This document shows positions 47,559-58,713 of a DNA stretch of 64,000 nucleotides, piece after piece. Under the pieces are notes generated by a model. The model was not told the origin of the DNA. It worked only from the letters and a program-made list of their open reading frames with translations, and searched no databases. Position 1 is the first letter of the stretch. Each line of letters opens with the position of its first letter. Origin of the DNA: Pogostemon cablin (taxonomy: Eukaryota; Streptophyta; Magnoliopsida; Lamiales; Lamiaceae); contig CM042958.1 of the NCBI GenBank assembly GCA_023678885.1, positions 16,114,852 through 16,178,851 on the forward strand, read 5' to 3'. A program made the translations under genes and the position numbers.

Positions 47559-48285
47559 TAAAAAATTACCCATTAACCCCAAGTGAATCGGTGTACCCGG
47601 TGCACTACATAATAACCCATAAATTATGGTTGCTTTAACTTTAAAAAAGGAAGCATTGTAATTATGTAAAAAATATTTTAAATCATAAATAACCATTCAT
47701 TTTATTAAAAATAGTCTCAACAAGTAGCATTTCTTCATACGGATTAAGATAAAATGTTTTTTTTAAGGTAATGTTTATTATTTTTGTAAACTTATTTTAG
47801 TGTATAATTTAAGCCATTAATTTTTTCTCAGTATGTTATTGATGAGATAAGCTTATAATATCAAACAAATAAATAAATTAGAATAACATATCTAAAAAGG
47901 ATAATAGTGCTTCAATTTCTAAAAATATTTTTTCTTGATAAAAAATAAATTAATTTGATAATATTAAATTAGAAATGAAAATTAAAAAATGATAATATTA
48001 CTTAAATTCTAAAAATATTTTTTCTTTATAATTCTTTTTTGATAATATGAAATTAGAATGAATAATATAAAACTAGTTTTTGTCTCTCTCACTTTATATT
48101 AACAAATTATTATTTGATATTAATAAATTATTACTGAAATCATTATCAAAGAAAAGATGTTAATTTTTCGAGTAATGAAAGATCCGAAAATCTTGTAGAC
48201 AATCTAGTGGTTATTAGTGTTATAATATTATTTTTTTATTTTTAAGGATTTATTAAAATATAAATAATGGATATTATATCTTCAC
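47559..48285. other. AT-rich intergenic DNA, no gene seen
   Basis: Contains internally repeated phrases (TTCTAAAAATATTTTTTCTT at 47920 and 48006). No coding features. Confidence 0.5.
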
Positions 48286-48665
48286 AGCACCGTCGGCTAC
48301 CGTCTACCGTTTGTACCCTTTGCATCTCCAAGTAAGCAACGTCTACCGTTTCCATGTGTAAATTTACAAATGTATCTCGTCCATCTGCCGTTTGTAAATT
48401 ACAATTGTCCATCCGTCTGCCATTTGCACACGTGCATCTACGTAAGCAACGTCTACAGTTGTTTGCATCCGTTTGTTATTTGCACCGTTTGCATCTCCTT
48501 GTGTATATCCATACCATGTTATTTGCACCGTTTGCATCTCCACGTGAGCAATTGTTTTTTTTCAAATGTATTTCAACATTTACAATTATATTTCCATCCG
48601 TATACTGGGGTTTGTAGATTTACGATTGTTTCTCCTCGATTATATCTCCACGTAAGCAACATATC
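48286..48665. repeat. Degenerate repeat region with CACCGTTTGCATCTCC phrases
   Basis: CCGTTTGCATCTCC/ACGTAAGCAACGTCTACCGTT-type phrases recur with variation at about 48290-48345, 48420-48480, 48490-48550 and 48630-48660, GC-richer than the flanks. The two overlapping plus ORFs (48354-48617, 48370-48708) are translations of this repeat (repeated H/L/C-rich peptides) and not genes. Origin unknown; possibly an old tandem array. Confidence 0.55.
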
Positions 48666-49003
48666 AATAATTGTAAATGTTATTAAAATCCTCATTACAA
48701 AATTTTAATTAAAATTTTATTAAATAACTGCTAATTTAATATGATAAAATCATAAGATAGTATATTATGATTTTCTTTGTATTTTATTGATATTTAATGT
48801 TTAATGTAGATATTTTTAAAAAAAAATTGTATCATCAAGATTAAAATTGATATTAAATTAAATTATATAAAATTAAAGACATTGAACTGAAAAAATAAAT
48901 GAATAGACTTTAAACATAAAAAGAATTAATTAATTTAAAAATTAAAGTGTATTCTTAGTTTACTTCAATTTGTAGAGTTATTCTGTGGTATACCTGTACC
49001 TAG
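48666..49003. other. AT-rich intergenic DNA
   Basis: Nothing coding-like was found. Confidence 0.5.
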
Positions 49004-49255
49004 TTTTTTTTATCGAGAAAAGAAATTTATTGAATTAAAGAAAATGGAAAGTACAGACACCACAAGTGCCAACTTACAACGTATGTCTACTTTAAGTACA
49101 TATAATTCCAACGGTCTCCAAAGGTGTTACAAACCAAGAACTAGAACTAAAACAGGTGGCCGATAACCTCTTCGCTCCCTTCGTCACACAAGCTGCATGT
49201 ATTGTCTGAAAACGTCGTAACCCGTCTCTTTCTCAAATTGGACTTTATTGGCCGG
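49004..49255 (-). mobile_element. 5'-truncated LINE, 3' end with zf-RVT remnant
   Basis: On the minus strand the sequence reads CSLCDEGSEEVIGHLF then a stop. This C-x2-C...H-L-F motif is the zinc-binding zf-RVT segment at the C-terminus of plant LINE ORF2. It is followed by AATAAATTTC and an A-tract (TATCGATAAAA region) at the 3' end. A 9-bp flank pair TGTACCTAG (48995-49003) and TGCACCTAG (49256-49264) is a likely target duplication with one mismatch. Confidence 0.7.
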
Positions 49256-49264
49256 TGCACCTAG

Positions 49265-49525
49265 TGTTTTAAAACTATTTCTAAGGGCATGATTTTTTTA
49301 AAAAATATTAATTATTTTATTTTAATCCAAATGTGGTTATTATGTAGTTTCTTAATCTAATAAATCATATTAACCGAATACATCGATTCACCTACTGTTT
49401 TAAAACTATTTCTAAGGGTATGATTTTTTTTTTAAAAATAATTATTTTATTTTGATCCAAATGTGATTATTAAATATTTTCTTAATCTAATAGATTATAG
49501 TATTAACTAGATGCACCAGTACACC
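49265..49525. repeat. Two ~130-bp direct repeats
   Basis: TGTTTTAAAACTATTTCTAA and the following GATCCAAATGTG and TTTCTTAATCTAATA phrases occur twice (about 49265-49390 and 49393-49520). The ends GGTGCACC and GATACACCCGG resemble the GTGCACC element family. Confidence 0.65.
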
Positions 49526-51070
49526 TGATACACCCGGTTCAACCTATTTGTATCATTTATTTCTATTTGTATCAAATTTTAGTCCATTAGGTCATCCCGT
49601 CTATTTGTTCATAATTTTTCCTTTAATTTCTTTTTATTTTTTATTTACATCTATTCATCCCATATTTTTAAGGATGAATTAATCTGATTCCTTCTATTTA
49701 TTCCATTTCCTATTTCCCTCATTAACCACTTTTATTCGTATCTTCAGTCTATTCGTTTTGTTCCACCCTTTCTATTCATTCCATTACTTCTATTCGTATT
49801 CATCTCATTTTTTTCCGTTCTCTATTAAACTTCTATTAAACTTACTTCATTAAATCCGCCAGTAAGATATTCATTTTGCTTTTTTGATTGTTCAGTTATC
49901 CATTTTCTTTTTTAGTAAAATAATCTCTCACATATCAATCAATCACTACTAATACAATTATCCATACTTCTTAATCTACATGCAAAAAGCAAATGAATAC
50001 TTTACGGATGAACGGAGAGAGTAGTATATTTTTATTCATTAAATTCTAAAAAAAAATCTATTTTATTTAAAATAGAATTAGTTTTAATTAAAATAAAAAT
50101 TAGGGGCAATATGATATTTATTCATGAAATGGGGCAATTTTCATTATTTTATAAAGAGTGAATTTTTATTTTTATTTTTATTTTTAAGAAACGAGAATCA
50201 CGTACAAATCACATCATTACATTTTGCATGAACTTCCAAAATAAATTATAATCGAATGCACTACAAATCACATCAATACATTTTGCATCAACTTCCAAAA
50301 TAAATTATAATCGAATTCGTTCAACAGTGAAAAATGCATCGAAAATTATATTCCCAATCTTCAAAATTATATTAGCAATTGATAGCTATTTTACTCGAAT
50401 CCAATTATCCAGACATGAATATTAACTATGTATACAAATAAAAATTATCTTAAGAAAATAAACCTAAGATGAAAACAGCAGGCTCTACGTATTAATAGTT
50501 TAATAAAGTTTAAATAAAGAAAGTATTTTCAATCCAAATTTGAAAATAAATAAAACAACTAAACCAATCCTACATAAAATTATATAAATAAATAATAAAT
50601 TAAAACGATAAGAACCAATTTTCTTGTCTGCAAACCCATCTCAATTCTCATCCACAGTGTGCACGTGCTTTGGCCACAGCGAGCCGAAATTTTGTTTATA
50701 TTTCCAAGTAGATTAGGAAATTCTTGGAACTTGTAACCAAACATAATTTAGGAATCATATTAATTTTGCTACATCATAAATTCATATAATACATAATTAC
50801 TCACTTCATTATTTAATTTTAATCTTCAAAAATTAAAGAATATGATACTACTTTGATTCATAATGGATTAGATATATAATATTTTAGTATATGATGAATT
50901 GTTGTATATAAATAATAAAAATATACTATTAATCATTTTGTGTAGGTTTCTCTATCATAAAAAGAAATATAAATATTGAAATAAAAAGTAATGTTAGATT
51001 AATAAAAAGTAATAAAAGTGCCAATTTGTAGTATAAATAGAAGCGATATAATTTTTAATAACAAATAATA
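49526..51070. other. AT-rich intergenic DNA with MITE fragments
   Basis: A degraded Stowaway right arm (CTACATGCAAAAAGCAAATG..GGATGAACGGAGAGAG) lies at about 49975-50022. A short duplication CACATCA(T/A)TACATTTTGCAT(G/C)AACTTCC occurs at 50210 and 50268. No gene. Confidence 0.5.
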
Positions 51071-51358
51071 CATCTTCCGTCCCACGTATTTTTATCCACT
51101 TTTTATTTGGGGTGTCTCGTGTATTTTTATCCATTCCATTAATAGTAAAAGTAAATAATATTTTATTACCTACTCTTTACAATCCCAACAACTTTATTAT
51201 ATTTTTACACTTTATTCACCATTCTCAACAACTTTATTTACTTTTTCCTTTTAAATTACTAATTTATCCCTACTTTTTCTTATTTTATATATTAAAAAAA
51301 TAATACTTCTTAATCTCCGTACCCATACAAATATGTAAAAATACCTGGATGGAGGGAG
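51071..51358. mobile_element. Stowaway-type MITE
   Basis: Left end CATCTTCCGTCCCACGTATT and right end ATACCTGGATGGAGGGAG are inverted copies. The 63-codon ORF at 51112 lies within. Confidence 0.7.
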
Positions 51359-51681
51359 TATTATCTTTGACAAAAAGTGATAATCATCGAAACATTATAA
51401 AAATAATATAGATGATATGACGAAAGTGTGGTTCTTCCTTTTTTCCACATAGATGGATCTACGTAAAATAACTAATATCTTATATGCCCCACACAACATT
51501 ACTATAATCACACATTATATATTAAACTACTAGTATATCTCTAAATATTATTAATAATAATATTTAATTTTAGCAATAAAAAAATAGTATATTTCTAACT
51601 CACTAATATTATATAATAAAATATTAAATTTCTAAATGTATAAAGAAAAAAAATTTTATACCTTAACTATCTAGGATAGTA

Positions 51682-51976
51682 CTCCCTCCGTCCTAAGAAT
51701 ATATTCGCATTTTTCATTTTGGTCAGTCTCAAAAATACATTCACCCCCTAAAAATATAAACAATACACAATATTAATAATCTTACAATACTACAATATTA
51801 CAAAAATGCTACCTTCTTTTTACACACAATTTAGTCAAAGTCAACTATATCATACACTTTATTCTAATCAATTATCCAAAATACCCCTTCTCTTTCTTAC
51901 ATAACACCACTAAAAAGTTACTTTTCTTAAACTACGTACCCAAGAATACGTCAATGTATTCTTGGGACGGAGGGAG
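51682..51976. mobile_element. Stowaway-type MITE, well preserved
   Basis: Left end CTCCCTCCGTCCTAAGAATA and right end GTATTCTTGGGACGGAGGGAG, TA at both borders. It is absent from the matching place in unit B. Confidence 0.9.
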
Positions 51977-52031
51977 TATTTGATTTAGGGTATTATTTAT
52001 TATAAAGAGAATATTACAGTGTGAGATTTTA

Positions 52032-52305
52032 GGTAATGTTTGGTTTGGGATTATGTGAGATTTGAAAACCATGAATAGTGTGTTCTATGTTTGTTTTGAG
52101 TTTTGAGTAGGATATGTTTTAACTTTATGTCAAATCAATATATTAATTTATTTAAAAAGTTAAATGAGAGATGAGAGATAAAGAGAAAAAATGTATTAAT
52201 TGAAGAGAGAGAGTGTAGTAGGTATATATAGAGGATGTTTTTAAAATTTGGATGTGGGTTTTGGAAAACTAAAATCTGGATTTAAAATCCGAAAAGGAAC
52301 ATAAC
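52032..52305. mobile_element. Tourist-like MITE, first of a head-to-tail pair
   Basis: Left end GGTAATGTTTGGTTTGGGAT; right end AATCCGAAAAGGAACATAAC. TTA-type borders. The interior is shared with the next copy (TTTAACTTTATGTCAAATCA, GAGATGAGAGATAAAGAGA). Confidence 0.75.
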
Positions 52306-52310
52306 TTTAA

Positions 52311-52589
52311 GGTGATGTTTGTTTTGGGTTTTGGGAAGTTTGAAAACCATGAATAGTAATGTTGTGTTTGTTTTGGGTTTTTGATAGATATGTTTTAACT
52401 TTATGTCAAATCAATTAGTAAGAATATATTAATTTATTTAAGAAAGTAGATGAGAGATGAGAGATAAAGAGAGAAAGTATATTAATTAAAAAGAGATAAT
52501 ATATATAGGATATATAGGGGTGTTTTTAAAATTTGGGTGTGGAATTTGAAATCCAATTCCGGGTTTCAAACCCGAAAACAAACATCCCC
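52311..52589. mobile_element. Tourist-like MITE, second of a head-to-tail pair
   Basis: Left end GGTGATGTTTGTTTTGGGTT and right end CCGAAAACAAACATCCCC are inverted. TAA lies at both borders (52308-52310, 52590-52592). Confidence 0.85.
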
Positions 52590-53182
52590 TAAGATTCTTA
52601 TCACATAAGTTACACATTACACATGTCTCTTACAAAAATCACTTCCTAACCTCTCACACACATCACATCCTATTTTTATATATTAACTTAACATAAAATT
52701 AAGATTAACCTAATTTAAATTCCAAAACAATATCAACACTATCGTTAAATTTACCTCATCCTAAATTTACCACTCTTATTCCTACTTAAATCAAAATCGA
52801 TCATCACCAAATGGTGCTCGCTCTTTCTTATTGTCTAAATTTACCGCTTTTAAATCATACTTAAATAAAAAACGATCATCACCTAATGGTCCTCACTCTC
52901 TTTTTCCTTTTTTATCTTCTTTCTTCACCTTTTTTTTTATTTTTTTTACACACACTTTTATAAAAACGATTTACATAACTTAATATATTATCCCAAATCT
53001 TTTCTTACCCTAAACCCTATGACCCTCTTCAATCCCATTATACTATATGTATTATTAGGGGTTTAAATTAAAGGGAAAAACATGGTTTTATACCGTAAAT
53101 TCTGTTCATAAGAGACTATATTATAGGTTTGTTGTCTACTCTCTTTTTTCTTTTTTATTGATTTATTACTACTAAATTACTA

Positions 53183-53400
53183 CTATATATAGTAAACGAG
53201 ACTTAAATCCTCACCATCAATTTCAGTGTATTTTCTATATATAGTAAGACTTAAATACTCAACATTAATTTGAGTGTATTTTCTATATATAGCGAACGAG
53301 ACATAAATCATCTCCATCAATTTGATGTTATTTTCTATATATAGTAAATGAGACTTAAAATCCTCTCCATTAATTTGAGTGTTTTTTCTCTCACTGTTAG
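53183..53400. repeat. Minisatellite, about four ~60-bp units (unit A)
   Basis: The unit reads roughly TATATATAGTAAACGAGACT then TAAATCCTC.CCATCAATTTGAGTGTATTTTC. The 76-codon minus ORF here is simply the repeat translated. Confidence 0.85.
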
Positions 53401-53559
53401 CCATGTAAACCATAGTATCTAGGATACATTGCGAGGAAATGTAATAAAGTTAATATTTTCAATAAAACAAGTGGTATTTATTATTATTATTATCTTATAA
53501 TAACACCTAATCAATGAGAAGGAAAATATACAAGTAATGTGTCACAACTTTTTTAAAAA

Positions 53560-53785
53560 AATTGATTTTTGAGTAACAGATGTATCCATGTACTCGCCAC
53601 TTTGTGAATTGAGGATATTTATATTACTAATTCCTATTGATATATGAATGAATATGTATTCCAACACAAATCCACAAGGAAATTTTCAAGCAAAAACGAC
53701 AACATTTTTTCATGCAACACAAAACCGTTGTCTATCTGAGCTTTATTGAGTTAGATGAAATCAGGGGCAAATTTCACTTCTAATA
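53560..53785 (-). pseudogene. 3'-end relic of a neprosin gene
   Basis: Closely matches the 3' flank and last codons of the neprosin gene at 56540-56795: GTAACAGATGTATC.ATGTACTCGCC, CAACACAAATCCACAA, ATGCAACACAAAACCGTTGT and CAGGGGCAAATTTCACTTCT. On the minus strand the last is the neprosin C-terminus SEICP and stop. The rest of that gene is missing, replaced by unit-B sequence. Confidence 0.75.
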
Positions 53786-54279
53786 TTATAATTACACATT
53801 ATATACATTTTCATGCAACACAATACTATTATAATTACACATTATATATTAAAGTATTATATCTTTAAATATTATTAATAATAATGTTTATTTTAGCGAT
53901 ATAAAAAAATTAGTATAGTTCTAACCCACTAATATTATACATCAAAATATTAAATTCTAAATGTATAAAGAAAAAAGAAAGTACTCATACCTTAAGGAAA
54001 CGGGGTAGTATTTGATTTAATGTACTCCATTTTTTACTACTTGTAGTGTGAGATTTTAAAGTTTTGTCAGATTACTACCCAAACAAAATCGATTAAACTA
54101 AATTAATAAAACTATTTTCTTTAAATAAAGTAGTAAATTATTAAGTAGATTATATTGATTTAAGGTATTATTTACTATAAAGAGGGTATTGTAGTTTGAG
54201 ATTTTAAAGATTTGTAAGATTATATAAATTACACTCTCTTACGCACAACTCTTTCACACACATCACCTCTTACTTTTAC

Positions 54280-54455
54280 GGCAAAAGTTCCTGCGCGTCC
54301 TGAGAATACGGGGACATGGACGAATACAACTCTTCCCTTCCCTATTCTATTTAAACTTATATATTGATAGGAAATTTAAATTGTAAATGGGCACGTAAAT
54401 TACAAAAGGGCACGATGTGTCCCTAGATGCACAAGAGCCCTACTCTACCTTTACA
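54280..54455. mobile_element. Partial Harbinger-like MITE related to 22548-23164
   Basis: GGCAAAAGTTCCTGCGCGTC at the left, then TTAAATTGTAAATGGGCACG and GCACGATGTGTCCC, parallel the element at 22548-23164. The right terminus is diverged. Confidence 0.6.
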
Positions 54456-55039
54456 TGTTAATTTGGCATAAAATTAAAGTTCATTCTATTTAAATCCCAA
54501 AACAAACTAGGTCAACACTTGTTATTACTTAAATTTACTTCATCCTAAATTTACCACCCTTATTCCTACTTAAATAAAAATCGATCGTCACCTAATGGTC
54601 CTCGCTCTTTTTTATTGTCTTCATCCGAAATTTACCACTCTTAATTCCTACTTGAATAAAAAACGATCATCACGGTCCTCTCTCTCTCTTTTATTGTCTT
54701 CATTCTTTGTTTTCACATAGTATCTTGTGAGAAGTTATGTTGTTTATGTGAAATGATTTATGATACTGCTAAAATATGTTTATTATGTATATAAAATATG
54801 TTTAATAATTATTAAAATAAAATTTTAAATTATGATGAATAATATATCAAAATATGATTTTATGATATTATTAACTATAAATAAATATATTTTATATATA
54901 TAATAAATACACATTAGTAATTAGTCAATCATTTCATAATCCGTCTAAAAAATCCGTCCCACAATATAATTTTCCGTTTATTTTTCTATTATAGGTTTGA
55001 GGTCCCTATTTTTTTCTTTTAATTAATTAATTAATTACT

Positions 55040-55315
55040 ACTAATTACTATATATAGTAAACGAGACTTAAACCCTCCCCATCAATTTCAATGTAATTTC
55101 TATATATAGTAGCAAGACTTTAATCCTCAACATTAATTTGAGTGAATTTCTATTTATAGTAAACGAGACTTAAATCCTCTCCATCAATTTCAGTGTATTT
55201 TCTATATATAGTAAGACTTAAATCCTCTTCATTAATTTAAGTGTATTTTCTATATATAGTAAATGAGATTAAATCCTCTCCATTTACTTGAGTGTATTTT
55301 CTCACTGTTAGCCAC
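55040..55315. repeat. Minisatellite, about five ~60-bp units (unit B)
   Basis: Same unit as at 53183-53400 (ACGAGACTTAAATCCTC...ATCAATTTCAGTGTATTTTC) with one more repeat. Confidence 0.85.
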
Positions 55316-55440
55316 GTAAACCATACTATTGTAGATACATTGCAAGGAAATGTAGTTAATCAAGTTAATATTAATAAAAAACAAGTGATATATTTATTTA
55401 TCTTATAATAATAATGCCTAATCAATGAGAAGTAATTTTT

Positions 55441-55785
55441 TGGGTTTATTAATCATAGAGGTATGTATATTTATAACCTAATTATTAATAAGTATATTAA
55501 TTTAATATAATTACTGCGATATACATAACGATTTTTTTCTCCTAACGTTACCCTTGTTCACAACGTTTAATATTCAACATTTATTTAGAACAATAATTTC
55601 GTTGAACACTAATTTACACTGCATCAAATAAAACAGCAAACCCGTATTTCTCTAACAGCAATAACCACTACCACTCTCTTAAACCTCCAGCGATTAATTT
55701 TTTTAAATAATTCAAATAAAAAGAACAAACGCAAATAATTCAATGTACACCGATGTACACTATTATTATACTTATCACTAGAGAT
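55441..55785. other. AT-rich spacer
   Basis: Nothing coding-like was found. Confidence 0.5.
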
Positions 55786-56420
55786 TTTAGGAGAATGAAT
55801 TTAGAAAAAAACTCATTTTCTTAATTCTATTGCGGTCACTTTCTTTTATTTCTCTCTAAAAGGACGCTGATGTACAGATTTTGAAAGAAATAATTTAGGA
55901 AAAAATAGTTTTCCCAATTCTCTATGCGGTCACTCTTTTTATTCCTCTATCTAAATGAACGCTGATGTACAAATTTTGAAAGAAATAATTTAGAAAAAAA
56001 TCGTTTTACTAATTCTCTTTGTAGTCACTTTTTATTATTTCTCTTTCTAAATGCACGCCAATGTACAGATTCGTCTTCGTTCGCGCCAATGTATAAATTC
56101 ATCTCCGTTCTTCTAATTGTGACTTCATTCTTCATTTTGTGACAAATTTTCGATTAATTAATCAAAATTCAGACCGATTAAGTACATTGTGCACACGTGT
56201 GTACAAATTAAGATTGTATGCAATGATTCTATTTTTGACAATTATTTATTTCACCTAAATGTACAATGATGTATATTCATATAAGTAGTTTATTCATTTT
56301 TTTTCCAAAAATTATTTATCTCAAATGAGTGCACAGTGATGTATATACATATAAATACTTAATCGTGTTTTTTTTAATTTGTTTCACACGATGTACACTG
56401 ATGTTCAGTAAGTATGAATA
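55786..56420. repeat. ~118-bp tandem repeat, then scattered GATGTACA phrases
   Basis: Units containing GCGGTCACT...TTATTTCTCT..CTAA then GACGCTGATGTACAGATTTT and GAAAGAAATAATTTAG recur at about 55790-55870, 55871-55985 and 55986-56065. From 56065 to 56420 the phrase (A)TGTACA(C/G)(A)TG recurs singly. Non-coding. Confidence 0.7.
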
Positions 56421-56596
56421 ATATGGGAAAAATTAAATTAAATTTTGTATCTGTGCATAATTTTCTATAACGAATGTATGAATTAATAATATCTAAATAC
56501 GTTTTGTACCTAATATTAATTGAACTATTTTTTTCTATAAATTTTGATTTTTGGGTAACAGATGTATCAATGTACTCGCCCCTTTGTGAATTGAGG

Positions 56597-56633
<37 letters not shown>
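56597..56633. repeat. (TA)n microsatellite
   Basis: Inserted in the neprosin 3' flank. Absent from the duplicate at about 53620. Confidence 0.85.
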
Positions 56634-56636
<3 letters not shown>

Positions 56637-56777
56637 CTCATTCCTATCAAATATAAATATTTATATAATTATTCCAACACAAATCCACAACGAAAATTTC
56701 AACCATAAAAGACAACAGTTTTTCATGCAACACAAAACCGTTGTCTATGTGAGCTTAATTTGAGTTAATTGAAATAA

Positions 56778-58608
56778 TCAGGGGCAAATTTCACTTCTAC
56801 CAGGGCCACCAAAGTAAAACTCTGGATCATCAACGTAATCACTGAGGTAATAAGTCCTATAACAGTTATACTCATCTGCATAGATATTAACCCACTGTGG
56901 AAACCTAAAGACATTGCTGTTTTCCAGCACTCTGATCCTCCTAATGTACCCTGAATTCTTGAACATGAAGTCGGGTAACCTTCCGTTTCCCATGGCGGTC
57001 CTCGTGTGAGGCGTAACTCCCACTCTTGGGCTGTAAACTTCACCACCCCACTGCACACTTGTGGCATGATGATACAGCATTTCAAATAGATCAGCTGGCC
57101 AGTAACCTACATCCACATAGTCGCCGTATCTCACCCACCAGTTGCTCGTATCCATGTCCTGAATGAGAAAATGACGTTTTCGTGTCAGAAGAAGAGAATG
57201 TGAGATGGATTGTGAGGAGTATATATGTGTATGCATGTATGTATTAACTTTGTGGATGTAGATGGTGATTTCATATGGATCCCCTGTGGGGTTTGATATT
57301 TGGTATATTGCTGCACCGAGGGCTATCTCGTTGCTCGTTTGTACGAAACCAGGACATGTTAGATCGAAGCACCCTGTATTCTCTGCACCATCAACCTGAA
57401 ACCATGCATGAAGAAGTTAAAAAACAGAATGAGTAAGTGAGTGAATGAAGAGATGATCTTGTGTGTATTGATCATGGCTTACTGTCCAATAAGTGAAGAA
57501 TCGAGTGCTTCTATCTCCGTAGACACCGGGAAGTACCTAGGAATTAAATAAGGTTTGACCATAATTCATATCAAGTAGGGTGAATTAAATTTATGTAGAA
57601 ATAAAAAAACTATGAACAGCATGCATGATTGTGATGTTGTTTGTGTGTACTAATGTTGTAGTAACATAGTTAACTTACTGCCCATCCGGATTCGATTTGC
57701 TCGTAGAAAGTCTTATTACCAATCAGTAAAGCCACCTTTGAAGTGCTATAATCCTCATCCAAATCAACAAAAGGTGTCCACACTTTTATGATTCCATAAG
57801 CTCCCATGTACGCCCACCCCTCCGCGTGTAAGACCGACACCTGTGTTCCAAACAACGCGAGAAATTAGATGTAATGTATATGAAGTAAACAAGATACCTT
57901 GACACTTACTGAATGATTCTGCTTTAACAAGTTGCTGTCTTTGAGTTGCCCAATGTTGTTAAAAGGCTTCGCCTTTTTCCTACCGTAGTCTTTAGTAACA
58001 CTGTTCTGCTGTTTTCTGCGAACGGGGATGCTTCCCTTCGGACAACTACCACTTTTACGCCATGTTTGTGATGTCACTTTCACAGGGGACTCTTCACTTG
58101 TCGTCTCAGTTTTCACCTCGTGGCTGGGGTACATCTGTGAGAGGTTTTAGTCATTAAAAATCTTGGTTCTTACTACAAATTATTAGTAGATTGGTTATTA
58201 CAATAACTTAATCTTGATCATATCAGATAATTTTTAAACCTGGATGTTGTGATCCTTCAATGCAGGATGATCAAAAGCAGGCTGCTTGTAAATATCTATG
58301 CAATCAATGATATCTCCATCTTCACTCTAACATATCAAAACATAAAATGGTTAGTTTTTGTCATAGTATGATACTATGATATGAAACAGAGTTTTTTCAA
58401 GAAAAACTAAAAAATTAAATAATGAAGGGGGATTAATTAGGCCAACATGAATGGTCTTAATTGGGTGGTTTTTTGGGATTTCAGTTTCTTTATCTAGTTT
58501 CACAGATTCCTTTCTTGCCATTAAATCATTTACAACCATTCTGTCACATAAAACCATGGCTAAAGTAGCTTGCAATAACACCACATGAATCATCCTTTTG
58601 AATCCCAT
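56778..58608 (-). CDS. Neprosin-domain protein (secreted glutamic peptidase family), copy 1
   Basis: Seven exons on minus: 58608-58447, 58326-58240, 58134-57910, 57840-57679, 57536-57483, 57395-57249, 57158-56778. All junctions fall between codons, giving 405 aa. Exon 1 gives a signal peptide (MGFKRMIHVVLLQATLAMVL). Exons 2-3 form the neprosin activation-peptide region (EDGDIIDCIDIYKQPAFDHP; SQTWRKSGSCPKGSIPVRRK). Exons 4-7 form the catalytic neprosin domain (DUF239): LHAEGWAYMGAYG, QIESGWA, VYGDRSTRFFTYWT, TGCFDLTCPGFVQTSNEIAL, GYWPADLF, VQWGGEVYSP, FPQWVNIYADEYNCY. The glutamates in IESGW and WGGEV match the family's two conserved catalytic glutamates. Nepenthes neprosin cleaves after proline; the substrate here is unknown. 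Same exon structure as copy 2, about 0.9 kb upstream of this gene. The overlapping ORF at 56765-57085 is a shadow. Confidence 0.92.
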
Positions 58609-58703
58609 TTCTAAATAAATACTTATTTTTCAAAGTTATGAGTAATATTTTCTTGTATTTTTTTTTTGACAAAGATTTCCGGTGAAATTTGGTGAGAAGC
58701 TGC

Positions 58704-58713
58704 ATTTTTATAG
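58704..58713 (-). promoter_or_regulatory. Probable TATA box of neprosin copy 1
   Basis: On minus the sequence reads CTATAAAAA, about 96 bp before the ATG, a usual distance. Confidence 0.45.

Larger units (their letters stand above)
51480..53545. repeat. Segmental duplication, unit A (downstream of the neprosin cluster)
   Basis: Matches unit B (53790-55440) in order: CACATTATATATTAAA...CTAAATGTATAAAGAAAAA (51505-51650 versus 53830-53980); a Y-rich block with CTACTTAAAT.AAAA.CGATCATCACC (52780-52890 versus 54570-54680); and the minisatellite with flanks (53183-53520 versus 55040-55440). Unit A has gained one Stowaway and two Tourist MITEs after the duplication. Confidence 0.75.
53790..55440. 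repeat. Segmental duplication, unit B
   Basis: Counterpart of 51480-53545, without the Stowaway and Tourist insertions but with a partial Harbinger-like MITE at 54280-54455 that unit A lacks. Confidence 0.75.

Noticed and set aside
48354..48708. Two overlapping plus ORFs (87 and 112 codons)
   Set aside because: Both are readings of a degenerate DNA repeat in different frames. The H/C-rich repeated peptides follow from the repeat unit.
53183..53413. Minus ORF of 76 codons with a repeated peptide
   Set aside because: Encoded entirely by a ~60-bp minisatellite present also at 55040-55315, where the frame is not kept.
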